A stretch of DNA of 55,029 nt from GYS-P2D sp964414425 (GTDB lineage: Bacteria > Bacteroidota > Bacteroidia > Chitinophagales > Saprospiraceae). The notes beneath the pieces are model-generated. The model was given only the letters and a program-made list of their open reading frames with translations, made no database searches and was not told where the DNA came from. The position numbers were made by a program, and so were the translations under genes. The DNA is taken from positions 1 to 55,029 of the forward strand of contig CAYPWL010000025.1 in the NCBI GenBank assembly GCA_964414425.1. The letters are read 5' to 3'. Position 1 is the stretch's first letter, and every line of letters starts with the position of its first letter. Below, in pieces: positions 26,131 through 35,021 of the stretch.

Positions 26131-27396
26131 TTATGAATACGCTCTCATAGAGTGTTCTGCCATATCCAATCCTCTCTCCTCTTCTTCTGCGGATACTCTG
26201 ATACCCATCACTGCCTTCAAGATGAAGAAAATTATAAAGGCTACTATAAATGTGAATACACCGATAGCAAGTATACCTGTGATCTGTGCTCCAAATGTAC
26301 CAACACCCTCGTCAAGATCTCCAAAAATGGCTACCGCCAGTGTCCCCCAGATACCACATACTAAGTGTACCGATGTAGCACCTACTGGATCATCAAGCTT
26401 AGCCTTGTCAAATGCAGTAACTGATAGTGGAATAATAAGGCCTGCAATAAATCCAATGATAATCGCATCGGTAACAGACATGACATCAGCGCCTGCGGTA
26501 ATACCCACAAGGCCTCCTAAGAATCCGTTGAGTACCATAGATAAATCATGAGATTTAGTCATGATGTAACTACAGACAAATGCTCCTATACCACCAGCTG
26601 CTGCTGCGAGTGAAGTAGTAGTAAATACTAATGATACTAACTCAGGATCTGCACTTAACACTGATCCACCGTTAAATCCGTACCATCCAAACCATAATAA
26701 GAATACTCCGATAGCTGCTAACGGAATGCTATGTCCTTGGATAGGTCTGATACCTTTTGATGTGTACTTACCCAATCTTGGGCCGAGTAAGATGATTCCT
26801 GCCAGTGCAGCCCATCCACCAGCTGAGTGTACAAGGGTAGATCCTGCAAAGTCATAAAAACCTAACTGATCTAACCAGCCGCCGCCCCACTTCCAGCTAC
26901 CTGTGATTGGGTAACTCAAGGCTACGAATATTGTAGAGAAGAGTAAGAATGGCATCAACTTAATACGCTCTGCCACAGCTCCAGATACGATCGTAGCTCC
27001 TGTCGCAGCAAACATCGCTTGGAAGATAAAATCTGACCAGTACGTATAATCCGCATACGCTGCTGTCATATCATCTGGACCAGGAAATAATCCTGCACCA
27101 GAAAATCCTACATACCCGTTAAAGTCTCCAGGGTACATGATGTTAAATCCACATAAGCAGTAAGTTAATAAGCCGATGCATATGATCATGGCATTCTTAA
27201 ATAAGATGTTGACCACGTTCTTTTTTCTAACGAATCCAGCCTCTAATGCAGAGAATCCCAAGTGCATGATGAACACCAACGCTGCTGAGACAAGAATCCA
27301 GAGATTATTGACCGTAAACTGCGCAAAATCTGCACTTGACTGAGCGGCCTCTACAGCCTCAGCCAGTTCGGCAGTTGATTGTATAAATGATAACAT
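26131..27396 (-). CDS. amtB: Ammonium transporter
   Basis: 421 residues with eleven or so transmembrane helices. Family motifs: ISAALVFIMHLGFSALEAGF, the conserved DFAGSTLVHSAGGWAALAG block (with the pore His in HSAGG), PLAAIGVFLLWFGWYGFNGG, and HLVCGIWGTLAVAIFG with the second pore His. This is the Amt/Mep/Rh conductor of ammonium/ammonia across the inner membrane. The short N-terminus before helix 1 (QSTAELAEAVEAAQSSAD) is polar. It follows glnK by 25 bp on the same strand, the usual glnK-amtB operon in which PII plugs the transporter. Confidence 0.96.
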   Translation of the reverse strand: MLSFIQSTAELAEAVEAAQSSADFAQFTVNNLWILVSAALVFIMHLGFSALEAGFVRKKNVVNILFKNAMIICIGLLTYCLCGFNIMYPGDFNGYVGFSGAGLFPGPDDMTAAYADYTYWSDFIFQAMFAATGATIVSGAVAERIKLMPFLLFSTIFVALSYPITGSWKWGGGWLDQLGFYDFAGSTLVHSAGGWAALAGIILLGPRLGKYTSKGIRPIQGHSIPLAAIGVFLLWFGWYGFNGGSVLSADPELVSLVFTTTSLAAAAGGIGAFVCSYIMTKSHDLSMVLNGFLGGLVGITAGADVMSVTDAIIIGFIAGLIIPLSVTAFDKAKLDDPVGATSVHLVCGIWGTLAVAIFGDLDEGVGTFGAQITGILAIGVFTFIVAFIIFFILKAVMGIRVSAEEEERGLDMAEHSMRAYS

Positions 27397-27421
27397 GTTT
27401 TTTCTTTTAAGCTTTTAGTAA

Positions 27422-27760
27422 TTAAAGTGCGTCGTTGCCACGTTCTCCCGTTCTGATTCTGATGAATTGCTCAACAGGTGTTACGATGATCTTACCATCA
27501 CCGATACTACCCGATCTACCTTCTGCAAGGATGGTATCAATGACATTATCGACTTTCTCGTCTGGTACGATGACCTCCATTTTTACCCTTGGGATATCTC
27601 CAGAATCATATACTGCACCCCTGTAAGTAACGGTGTCACCTTTCTGTTTTCCGTGACCATTGACCTCAAAGTAAGTGAAGAATAAGATCCCGTTTTTCTC
27701 CAAGGCTTCTGTGATATCCTCAAATTTTGAGAATCTTACAATAGCTTCTATTTTTTTCAT
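27422..27760 (-). CDS. glnK: Nitrogen regulatory protein PII
   Basis: 112 residues from the ATG at 27760 (MKKIEAIVRFSKFEDITEAL), the standard PII length; an in-frame extension of 15 codons upstream is not needed. The T-loop GHGKQKGDTVTYRGAVYDSG keeps both Tyr positions of YRGAxY, the second being the uridylylated Tyr51 in enterobacteria. The later GRSGSIGDGKIIVTPVEQFI block with the ATP-binding R-x-G is also present. It senses 2-oxoglutarate and ATP/ADP and gates AmtB. The T-loop has NGHGKQ where E. coli has GFGRQK, so partner preference may differ. Confidence 0.95.
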   Translation of the reverse strand: MKKIEAIVRFSKFEDITEALEKNGILFFTYFEVNGHGKQKGDTVTYRGAVYDSGDIPRVKMEVIVPDEKVDNVIDTILAEGRSGSIGDGKIIVTPVEQFIRIRTGERGNDAL

Positions 27761-27923
27761 GTGTAAGGATTGAAAGGGTTTCCTATTAATTAATTTCGAT
27801 TGCAATTTTAACTGAACGTTAAAGCTTACAGTAGGATCATTCGTATTGGTTTGTTATCCTTAAGATTCAGACAAATAAGCTTATCTTACTGATTTTCAAC
27901 GTTTTAACTGGAAAGACTCTGTT

Positions 27924-29456
27924 ATGCCGATTAGCAATTCTCAAGACCTTTTTGGCCTCGTCAAGTCATTAACCAAGGCTGACAAGAGGAATTTTAAGCT
28001 GTATGCTAAGCGTGTTCAGAGTGATGATAACATGAAATTCATTCAGCTCTTCGACGTCTTGGATAAGATGACCGAGCTGGACGAAGACAAAGTCATAGAG
28101 CGATTAGATGGCATACCCAAGGGTCAGTTGTCCAATCTTAAGCGGCATCTATACAAGCAACTATTGACCAGCCTACGCTTGATCAATATCAGTCGTATTA
28201 AGTCTATAGAGGTTCGGGAGCACATAGACTTTGCTCACGTCTTGTACGCTAAGGGTCTGTTCTTACAGAGTCTCAAGATCCTACAACGTGCTAAGAAAAT
28301 AGGCATCAATGCAGAACTGGAACTCGAGGTCCTCCAGATCATCGAATTCCAAAAACTCATAGAGTCAAGACACATCACTAATACAGGTCCCGTAAGAAAC
28401 AAAGCAATAGTCGCAGAGGCCAAAGAGCGACTCGACAAGGTTAAAACCAGTACCCTCCTATCTAACCTTAGGGTAAGGCTGCACAGCTATTACATTACCA
28501 ATAGTCATGTCAAGTCCGCAGAGGAAGAGCGAGAGGTGATAGATTTCTTGGATGAGAATATGCCTGATGTGCCGAGCGATGAGCTCGGGGATTTTGAAAG
28601 AATCTACCTCTACCAATGTATGGTATGGTATTATTACATCCTTCTTGATTTTGGGGAGTGTTACAAGTTCGCCCATAAGTGGATCGGTGTATTTGATGAT
28701 AATCCACATCTCAAGTTTGTTGATACCGATCTCTACATGCGAGGATTTCACTATGCGCTAACGGCTGCATATAACTTACAGGATGTGGATAAGCTCCAGA
28801 GAGATTACGATGTCCTGCAGTCATTCAGAAAAAAGAACTACGCCAAGTTTAATGAAAACTCTAAGATCTTCTCATTTCTGTATACGCACTGGGCGAGGTT
28901 TAATATTCACTTTTTAAATGGCACATTTGATCAAGGTATTAAGGATCTGGCCAGCACCCAGAAGCGTATCAAAAGATGGAAGAACACGATCGCTCCGCAT
29001 CGGATTATGGTATTTTATTACAAGATAGCGTGGATGTACCTGGGCGCTAATCAACCTGGTAAAGCAGTAGATTATGCCAATCTCATCATCAATGCTAAGC
29101 ACAATGACTTTAGAGAAGATATCCAATTATATAGTCGGATATTATATCTGATGGCCCACTATGACTTGGATAATATTGACTTGATGCCATATCTGGTTAA
29201 TACAGTGGAGTCCTTCTACAAGAAAATCAAGTCCAAGAATAAACTTCAGACGAGCGCCATACAGTTCTTCAAGAAGGTCTCTACGATCGGGATATCTGAT
29301 AGAAATGAGTTGCTTGCATCCTTTAATGATCAGATCAATATGATCAAAAAGGATCCATTTGAGAAGCGAGCTTTAGTTTATCTTGATATTATGACGTGGA
29401 TAGATGCTAAGATTAATAAGCGCACCATAAGCGATGTCCTGCAGGCAAAAAAATAG
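27924..29456 (+). CDS. Unknown alpha-helical (TPR-like) cytoplasmic protein
   Basis: 510 residues, no signal peptide and no membrane helix, rich in Lys, Leu, Asp and Tyr, with helix-pair patterns resembling degenerate TPRs (for example AHVLYAKGLFLQSLKILQRA and MVFYYKIAWMYLGANQPGKA, spaced as repeat units). The N-terminus has the motif DLFGLVKSLTKADKRNFKLY, which looks like a short DNA/RNA- or protein-binding helix and is shared, in my experience, by unannotated Bacteroidota proteins. I do not recognise a family. It stands alone, divergent from glnK and convergent with the metallopeptidase; its stop codon is built into the 5' arm of the terminator that follows. Confidence 0.7.
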   Translation: MPISNSQDLFGLVKSLTKADKRNFKLYAKRVQSDDNMKFIQLFDVLDKMTELDEDKVIERLDGIPKGQLSNLKRHLYKQLLTSLRLINISRIKSIEVREHIDFAHVLYAKGLFLQSLKILQRAKKIGINAELELEVLQIIEFQKLIESRHITNTGPVRNKAIVAEAKERLDKVKTSTLLSNLRVRLHSYYITNSHVKSAEEEREVIDFLDENMPDVPSDELGDFERIYLYQCMVWYYYILLDFGECYKFAHKWIGVFDDNPHLKFVDTDLYMRGFHYALTAAYNLQDVDKLQRDYDVLQSFRKKNYAKFNENSKIFSFLYTHWARFNIHFLNGTFDQGIKDLASTQKRIKRWKNTIAPHRIMVFYYKIAWMYLGANQPGKAVDYANLIINAKHNDFREDIQLYSRILYLMAHYDLDNIDLMPYLVNTVESFYKKIKSKNKLQTSAIQFFKKVSTIGISDRNELLASFNDQINMIKKDPFEKRALVYLDIMTWIDAKINKRTISDVLQAKK

Positions 29457-29483
29457 GGTGATCGACATGCATCAATCACCCTA
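29454..29483 (-). terminator. Terminator for the metallopeptidase-serS unit
   Basis: Minus strand: TAGGGTGAT, 12-nt loop, ATCACCCTA (perfect 9-bp stem), followed by TTTTTTT (complement of 29447-29453). It lies 30 bp after the minus-strand peptidase stop. The left arm includes the stop codon of the plus-strand gene. Confidence 0.8.
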
Positions 29484-29513
29484 AGAAATATATCTCTGAA
29501 GGATAGGCTTCTA

Positions 29514-30209
29514 TTAATCCCTACCCATAAATTGCATTAAGAAGTACAAGAACATAACTAATGCTGATAATGCACTTGCTACGTAAGTCATTGCAGCCCA
29601 CCACAACGCATCCTTAGCGCCGTCGTACTCAGCACCTCGAGTAGTTCCCGTATTATCCAACCATACTAAAGCTCTCTTACTTGCATCAAACTCTACTGGC
29701 AGCGTAATCAATGAAAAGAGTGCCGTCATCCCAAACGTAATCACTAAAGCAAGGGAGAACCATGTTCCTAAAAATGACGATGTCGCCGCACCAAACATGA
29801 ATCCATAGAATAAAAGTTGCTGTATTCTTGATGATGCTTGAACTACTGGTACAAGCGTAGATCTCATCTTAAGCATACTATAAGCCGTTGCATGTTGTAC
29901 AGCGTGACCACACTCATGTGCTGAGACAGCGGCAGCAGCAACACTGCGCCCTCTGTATACATCTGGACTTAGTGCTATAGTCTTACTTGCTGGGTTGTAA
30001 TGATCTGATAGAAAGCCTTTACCCTCGACGATCTTCACATCATTGATACCATAATATGATAACATTGACTGGGCTATTTCTGCTCCAGACTGCCCAGAGC
30101 TAATCCCAATTTGGCTATACTTTTTGAATTTTGACTTTAGTCGTCCACTTACAAGCATCCCGATGAATGTGAAGATTCCGACTATAATCATATAACCCAT
30201 GTAACCCAT
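29514..30209 (-). CDS. Zinc metallopeptidase, YugP family (membrane)
   Basis: 231 residues. One transmembrane helix at the N-terminus (MGYMIIVGIFTFIGMLVSG), then the zinc site HECGHAVQHATAY (HExxH variant with Cys at the fourth position: H-E-C-G-H), then two or three more helices (about 130-165 and 205-228). Residue context NPASKTIALSPDVYRGRSVA before the zinc motif matches the YugP family of membrane neutral zinc peptidases. The third ligand is probably Glu in PVEFDASKRA. The N-terminus has ATG codons at 30209, 30200 and 30191; the first is used here. 21 bp downstream of serS in one operon. Confidence 0.85.
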   Translation of the reverse strand: MGYMGYMIIVGIFTFIGMLVSGRLKSKFKKYSQIGISSGQSGAEIAQSMLSYYGINDVKIVEGKGFLSDHYNPASKTIALSPDVYRGRSVAAAAVSAHECGHAVQHATAYSMLKMRSTLVPVVQASSRIQQLLFYGFMFGAATSSFLGTWFSLALVITFGMTALFSLITLPVEFDASKRALVWLDNTGTTRGAEYDGAKDALWWAAMTYVASALSALVMFLYFLMQFMGRD

Positions 30210-30230
30210 ACTTATTGATTTTATTTGTTT

Positions 30231-31511
30231 TTAATTTATTTTTTCAAATCCAGTATACGGCACCAATGACGCTGGGATATTGATACCATCAGCAGTCTGA
30301 TGATTTTCTAATAGTGCCGCGACTATACGTGCCAAGGCCAATGCACTTCCATTGAGTGTATGGGCCAGCTGTTTTTTACCATTTGCATCTTTGAATCGCA
30401 ACTTTAAGCGATTGGTCTGATACGTTTCAAAGTTTGAGACCGAACTCACTTCGAGCCATTTCTTTTGCGCTGCAGAATAGACTTCAAAATCATAAGTCAG
30501 CGCAGAAGTAAACCCAAGGTCTCCACCACATAAACGCAAAATTCTAAATGGCAGTTCCAACTTCATCAAAAGTCTGCTCACATGATCCATCATCTGATAT
30601 AATACATCATATGATTGATCAGGATGCGTGACTTGTACAATTTCGATTTTATCAAATTGGTGCACTCTATTCAGTCCTTTGACATCCGAGCCATATGAAC
30701 CTGCTTCTCTCCTAAAACATGGTGTATGACCCGTTAATTTGATAGGCAGATCGCTTTCTGATAATATGACGTCTCTATATATATTCGTCACTGGCACTTC
30801 TGCTGTAGGGATCAAGTATAAATCATCCTTGGGCATATAGTACATCTGTCCTTCTTTATCAGGCAGCTGCCCTGTTGCACGAGCGGTGTCAGCATTGACT
30901 AACAGGGGTGGCATGATCTCTTCATAACCAGCCTCTGTGGCCTCGTTAAGAAAGAAATTGATCAACGCACGCTGCAGTCTTGCCCCCTTGCCTCTATATA
31001 AGGGAAAGCCTGAGCCTGTAATCTTAGTTCCTAACTCAAAATCAATTAAGTTGTACTGACTCGCCAACTCCCAGTGAGGCTTAGCATCCCCTGACAGCAC
31101 AGGTAAGTCTGACTCCCACGATTTATACACTTCGTTGTCATCTTCTGTAGCACCAGATGGAACACTCTCATGAGGCACATTAGGGATCTGTAGCAACAAG
31201 TCTTCGATAGAACCCATGAGCTCTTTTTGTTTTTGCTCGAGACCTGTAGATCGCTCTTTGATCTCAGCTACTTTACTCTTACTGGCCTCTGCTTCTTGTG
31301 CCTTACCAGATTTATACAGCTGTCCTATGTCCTTAGATATGGTCTTAATCTGATTGAGTAATCCATCGAGCTCTGTCTGAGTTTCTTTGCGCTGATTATC
31401 GAGACTTAATACGTCATCTAATATCGCTGACCGCTCTGCCGACCATCCTCTTTTGAGTAATCGTTTAGCGATATCTTCTTTCTTGTCACGTATGGCGTTA
31501 ATCGTCAGCAT
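30231..31511 (-). CDS. serS: Seryl-tRNA synthetase
   Basis: 426 residues, normal length. N-terminal antiparallel coiled-coil arm (about 30-105, charged heptads) that holds the tRNA-Ser long arm, then the class II core: motif 1 GKGARLQRALINFFLNEA, motif 2 LTGHTPCFRREAGSYG, motif 3 ALARIVAALLENHQTADG. ATG start at 31511. It is the first gene of the operon, with the YugP protease 21 bp downstream. Confidence 0.97.
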   Translation of the reverse strand: MLTINAIRDKKEDIAKRLLKRGWSAERSAILDDVLSLDNQRKETQTELDGLLNQIKTISKDIGQLYKSGKAQEAEASKSKVAEIKERSTGLEQKQKELMGSIEDLLLQIPNVPHESVPSGATEDDNEVYKSWESDLPVLSGDAKPHWELASQYNLIDFELGTKITGSGFPLYRGKGARLQRALINFFLNEATEAGYEEIMPPLLVNADTARATGQLPDKEGQMYYMPKDDLYLIPTAEVPVTNIYRDVILSESDLPIKLTGHTPCFRREAGSYGSDVKGLNRVHQFDKIEIVQVTHPDQSYDVLYQMMDHVSRLLMKLELPFRILRLCGGDLGFTSALTYDFEVYSAAQKKWLEVSSVSNFETYQTNRLKLRFKDANGKKQLAHTLNGSALALARIVAALLENHQTADGINIPASLVPYTGFEKIN

Positions 31512-31581
31512 CTTATTTTTTTAGCTGGGGCAAATGTCCAACATTATTTTAAAAAGGCATTTCATTTACAATAATTTAATG

Positions 31582-31589
31582 TAGTTTTG
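31582..31589 (+). promoter_or_regulatory. Candidate -7 box of the rho promoter
   Basis: TAGTTTTG fits TAnnTTTG; a TTTC lies 18 bp upstream where TTTG is expected. Start would be about 31594, leaving a leader of roughly 129 nt. The leader contains a small dyad AACCAAGTTGGTT (31637-31649) followed by TTCT, which might be a weak attenuator. The rest of the 211-bp gap shows nothing else. Confidence 0.4.
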
Positions 31590-31722
31590 CACACGCAAAG
31601 ACCTGTGTATTCCTTTCTGCAGTTCTTCCATTCTTTAACCAAGTTGGTTTTCTGAGAAGCATAAGGTCATATAACTATTACACAATTCTTATTACAAAGA
31701 TTTTCCACTTATAACATATCAC

Positions 31723-33324
31723 ATGTACGACATTCTGCAATTAAATGAAATGCTAGTACCTGAGTTAAAGGATATTGCCGAGAACTTAGGAATGAAATCG
31801 TATAAAAGATTGAGCAAAAAAGACTTGATCTATAGGATCTTAGATGAACAAGCAGTAACTGATAAGGTAATCGAAGCACCAGCCAAGCCTGCAGCTAAGG
31901 AAGAGCCAAAGCAAGAAAAACAAGAGCGCAAGCCTCGGGCTCCTAAAAAAGAGCATACACCTAAAGCTGCAAAAGAAGAAGCTCAAAGTAAGGATCAAGA
32001 AAAACCTGAAAGAGAAGAGCGCCAAGAGGCTAAAGGTCGCAGAGACAATAGAGACAACAACAGAGATAGCAGAGACAATAAGCGGGAGAACAATAGAGAC
32101 AAGAGAGACCAAAATAAAGATAGAAATCAGCGCAATAACGCTAATCAAGACGACAGAGCTCAAGAGAAAGAAGAAAAGAAGAAGAAGAGATTTGATGTTG
32201 AGCTCGAAGGTATAGTCGAGGGTGGTGGAGTACTTGAGATGATGCCTGATGGTTATGGATTCTTGAGATCATCGGATTATAACTATCTGACGTCACCAGA
32301 TGACATCTATGTGTCTCCATCACAGGTAAAACTATTTGGACTTAAGACAGGAGATACTGTACTCGGTGCCATAAGACCCCCCAAAGAAGGCGAGAAATAC
32401 TTCGCCCTACTTAAAGTATCATCGATCAATGGTCTCGAGCCTGGTCAGATCAGAGATAGAGTACCTTTTGACTATCTAACTCCATTGTTTCCAGAGTCTA
32501 AGTTCCAGTTAACTTCACATCCAGCTGGTAAAGATTATGGAAATCGTATGATCGACTTATTCACCCCGATTGGTAAGGGGCAGAGAGGTCTGATCGTTGC
32601 ACAGCCAAAAACTGGTAAGACATTCTTACTAAAAGATATCGCTAATGCGATTGCAGATAATCACCCTGAGTGTTACCTCATCGTATTACTCGTTGATGAG
32701 CGTCCAGAGGAAGTTACAGATATGAAGCGAAGCGTACGAGCAGAGGTTATCTCATCAACTTTTGATGAGCCAGCTTCTAATCACGTGAGAGTAGCTAACA
32801 TCGCGATCGAAAAAGCAAAGAGACTTGTTGAGTGTAAGCACGACGTAGTTATCTTATTAGATAGTATCACAAGATTGGCAAGAGCCTATAATACCGTAGC
32901 ACCATCAAGTGGTAAAGTATTATCAGGTGGTGTAGAAGCTAACGCGCTACAGAAGCCTAAAAAATTCTTCGGCGCTGCTCGTAAGATAGAAAATGGAGGA
33001 TCTCTAACGATCTTAGCTACAGCCTTGATCGATACAGGCTCTCGTATGGATGAAGTCATCTTTGAAGAATTCAAAGGTACTGGTAACATGGAGCTGCAGC
33101 TTGATAGATCACTCGCTAATAAGCGTATGTATCCATCTATCGACCTTACTAAGAGTAGTACTCGTAGAGAAGATCTATTATTAGATGATATGACGCTTAA
33201 GCGTATGCATATCTTAAGAAAACACTTGGCTGATATGAAGCCGGATGAAGCAATGAACTTCTTGAGAAAGCATATGATAGGCACTCAAAACAACGATGAA
33301 TTCATGGCCTCAATGAATGGCTAA
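31723..33324 (+). CDS. rho: Transcription termination factor Rho
   Basis: 533 residues. N-terminal Rho_N helical domain (about 1-47: LNEMLVPELKDIAENLGM, KDLIYRILD). A long low-complexity insert (about 50-155) rich in Glu, Lys, Arg, Asn and Asp follows (repeats such as RDNRDNNRDSRDNKRENNRD). Then the RNA-binding OB fold with GYGFLRSSDYNY and the RecA-type ATPase: P-loop VAQPKTGKT (about 291-299), DERPEEVTDM, and the Q-loop/R-loop blocks ALQKPKKFFGAARK and FKGTGNMELQLDR. Hexameric helicase that ends transcription. Own promoter upstream. Confidence 0.97.
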   Translation: MYDILQLNEMLVPELKDIAENLGMKSYKRLSKKDLIYRILDEQAVTDKVIEAPAKPAAKEEPKQEKQERKPRAPKKEHTPKAAKEEAQSKDQEKPEREERQEAKGRRDNRDNNRDSRDNKRENNRDKRDQNKDRNQRNNANQDDRAQEKEEKKKKRFDVELEGIVEGGGVLEMMPDGYGFLRSSDYNYLTSPDDIYVSPSQVKLFGLKTGDTVLGAIRPPKEGEKYFALLKVSSINGLEPGQIRDRVPFDYLTPLFPESKFQLTSHPAGKDYGNRMIDLFTPIGKGQRGLIVAQPKTGKTFLLKDIANAIADNHPECYLIVLLVDERPEEVTDMKRSVRAEVISSTFDEPASNHVRVANIAIEKAKRLVECKHDVVILLDSITRLARAYNTVAPSSGKVLSGGVEANALQKPKKFFGAARKIENGGSLTILATALIDTGSRMDEVIFEEFKGTGNMELQLDRSLANKRMYPSIDLTKSSTRREDLLLDDMTLKRMHILRKHLADMKPDEAMNFLRKHMIGTQNNDEFMASMNG

Positions 33325-33343
33325 ATCATTTTGCTAATTTAGA

Positions 33344-33375
33344 TTTGATCAAATAGTCTAAATGGGCTACTTTTG
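33344..33375 (+). promoter_or_regulatory. rpmH promoter
   Basis: TTTG (33344-33347), 20 bp, TACTTTTG (33368-33375): a full match to the Bacteroidota consensus. Start near 33381 leaves a 55-nt leader. The -7 box is held in a hairpin GGGCT/AGCCC (33364-33381), followed by TTT, that could also end rho transcription. Confidence 0.65.
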
Positions 33376-33436
33376 CAGCCCTTTAGAAATTGAACTACAG
33401 CCTCAATTTATATTAGGCGACTAAAAATTCGAAATA

Positions 33437-33595
33437 ATGAAAAGAACGTACCAGCCATCTCGACGCAAAAGAGCTAACAAGCATGGATTTAGAAGTCGCA
33501 TGAGTTCTAAGAATGGTAGAGCAGTGCTCGCCAGCAGAAGAGCTAAGGGCCGCAAGAAGCTTACAGTTTCTGACGAGAGATCTCATAAGTCATAG
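33437..33595 (+). CDS. rpmH: 50S ribosomal protein L34
   Basis: A 52-residue, very basic protein beginning MKRTYQPSRRKRANKHGFRS, the classic L34 sequence, ending VSDERSHKS. ATG at 33437, stop TAG at 33593. It is too short for most ORF callers. It is followed 66 bp later by rnpA, the near-universal rpmH-rnpA pair. It binds 23S rRNA in the large subunit. No dnaA is next to it, so the pair here does not mark the origin in the usual way. Confidence 0.96.
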   Translation: MKRTYQPSRRKRANKHGFRSRMSSKNGRAVLASRRAKGRKKLTVSDERSHKS

Positions 33596-33661
33596 GCTTA
33601 TACCCCACTTTATATTCCTGTCTATCTTGGGATTAGTCAATACCTTTGACAAGGACTGATC

Positions 33662-34054
33662 ATGGATAGACCAAACACATTAAACAAATCAGAGCGGCTT
33701 AAGTCTCGCAAGATTATCGGAGAATTATTTTCCGTAGGTCAATCTGCATTTCAATATCCACTGAAATGTGTATACCTACAATGCACTCCATTGGATCCAG
33801 CATCCAGTTCTCTGTTATTTGGTGCGACTGTATCCAAGCGCAATTTTAAGCAGGCTGTCAAGCGCAATCTCATCAAGAGACATATCAGAGAAGCCTATCG
33901 CCTCAATAAGCCAGTGATCAGTCAAGAGGAACCTAAGCAGACACACTGGGCGCTGATGTACATCTATGTATCCAAGAATCAAGAAGACATCAGTATGATC
34001 CCTGACGCCATGCGCAAGATCAATAAGAAAATCCTAAAACGAATAGCGCCATAA
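33662..34054 (+). CDS. rnpA: Ribonuclease P protein component
   Basis: 130 residues with the RnpA core: LNKSERLKSRKIIGELFSVG, the sheet with LLFGATVSKRNFKQAVKRNL and the RNR-type helix IKRHIREAYRLNKP, which together match the consensus vgkkvgnAVkRNriKRriRe. It binds the RNA subunit of RNase P to remove tRNA 5' leaders. The ATG lies 66 bp after rpmH. Downstream is a small exported protein rather than the usual yidD/oxaA. Confidence 0.93.
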   Translation: MDRPNTLNKSERLKSRKIIGELFSVGQSAFQYPLKCVYLQCTPLDPASSSLLFGATVSKRNFKQAVKRNLIKRHIREAYRLNKPVISQEEPKQTHWALMYIYVSKNQEDISMIPDAMRKINKKILKRIAP

Positions 34055-34082
34055 ATCAAGTGGCATCATATCTTGTACCTTA

Positions 34083-34604
34083 ATGATCATGACTGCTACA
34101 AGACTAATGCTCATACTGAGCGTGATAATATTATGCTCTATCAGTGGACAGGCCCAAGTCTTCCTTCAACTGGAGCGTGCTGGTTCCCTCAAGGTTAAGA
34201 AGTATCCGGCTGGGGCAGATATCCAATTCAAGACTTCGGCATATCCTGACTATTGGCAGAATGGGCGCATCTATCAGATCCTACCCGAAGAGCAATCAGT
34301 AGTCTTCAGCGATCGCATCACGTATCTTAAGGACTATACCCACTTTAGATTTCAACGAGGATGGCCTAATGCCATAGGTACTAACTTGACACGCTTTGGA
34401 GTTTCCTGGTTTGCATTTGCAGGTCTACTGGCAGGGTTAAATGAATTCGGCGTACTCGAAAACGAATTCAACTTTGGCAGAGACACCGTCATAGTTGGAG
34501 GCACAGCCTTAGTTACCGGATATCTCACCAAAAGGTTATTCACCACGGTCACTCGTCAGATAAATGGCAAGAATCGCTTACGCATCATTGACCTACGCCT
34601 GTAG
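34083..34604 (+). CDS. Small exported protein, unknown family
   Basis: 173 residues. Signal peptide (MIMTATRLMLILSVIILCSI, then SGQAQ cleavage region) followed by a domain of short strands (VFLQLERAGSLKVKKYPAG, a lipid- or glycan-contact style start) and two hydrophobic stretches near residues 103-120 (GVSWFAFAGLLAGLNEFG) and 137-150 (VIVGGTALVTGYL) that could be membrane helices. I cannot name a family. The gene starts 28 bp after rnpA and its stop overlaps the convergent aroQ end by 12 bp. A start two codons later (MTATRLM) is possible. Confidence 0.6.
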   Translation: MIMTATRLMLILSVIILCSISGQAQVFLQLERAGSLKVKKYPAGADIQFKTSAYPDYWQNGRIYQILPEEQSVVFSDRITYLKDYTHFRFQRGWPNAIGTNLTRFGVSWFAFAGLLAGLNEFGVLENEFNFGRDTVIVGGTALVTGYLTKRLFTTVTRQINGKNRLRIIDLRL

Positions 34605-35018
34605 ACCAATAAGATAGTCTACAGCATGTCGATACCCGTCTAATCCCTGCCCTATGATACTATGGGCTGCAACTGCCTTGATATAAGAATGATGTCTGAA
34701 TGCCTCACGCTCATATATGTTAGAGATATGCACCTCTACGACAGGAGTCGTCACTGCACTTACTGTATCCGCTAAGGCTACAGAGGTATGCGTATACCCA
34801 CCAGGATTGAAGACAATGCCGTCAAAAGAAAAGCCGACTTCTTGAATCTTATCGATTAGAGCACCCTCATGATTGGATTGAAAATAAATGAGGTCATGAT
34901 CTGAGTACTGCGGAGTTAACTCTGCAAAGTAGTCTTGAAAAGTCTGGCTCCCATAAATCTCAGGCTCTCGCTTACCGAGAAGATTGAGATTGGGACCGTT
35001 GAGAATGAGATATTGCAT
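34593..35018 (-). CDS. aroQ: Type II 3-dehydroquinate dehydratase
   Basis: 141 residues, the dodecameric class II enzyme that turns 3-dehydroquinate into 3-dehydroshikimate in the shikimate pathway. Signatures: ILNGPNLNLLGKREPEIYG at the N-terminus with Tyr of EIYG as catalytic base, YFQSNHEGALIDKIQ, GIVFNPGGYTHTSVAL and VEVHISNIYEREAFRHHSYI (His, Arg substrate contacts). It follows recQ on the same strand with only 3 bp between stop and start, so it is co-transcribed with recQ. Its 3' end overlaps the small exported protein gene by 12 bp. Confidence 0.96.
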   Translation of the reverse strand: MQYLILNGPNLNLLGKREPEIYGSQTFQDYFAELTPQYSDHDLIYFQSNHEGALIDKIQEVGFSFDGIVFNPGGYTHTSVALADTVSAVTTPVVEVHISNIYEREAFRHHSYIKAVAAHSIIGQGLDGYRHAVDYLIGLQA

Positions 35019-35021
35019 CCT

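Noticed and set aside
26123..26551. Open reading frames on the plus strand opposite amtB
   Set aside because: They run antisense through the conserved transmembrane helices of amtB, with Ser/Pro/Ile-rich composition that only mirrors its codons. No ribosome site or family motif.
31840..32163. Minus-strand ORF opposite the charged insert of rho
   Set aside because: Its Leu/Ile/Ser-rich composition is the complement of the rho Lys/Glu/Arg repeats, so it is a shadow, not a membrane protein.
33437..34054. Replication origin next to rpmH-rnpA
   Set aside because: There is no dnaA or DnaA-box cluster near the pair, and the neighbours (rho, small exported protein, aroQ) do not fit an origin.
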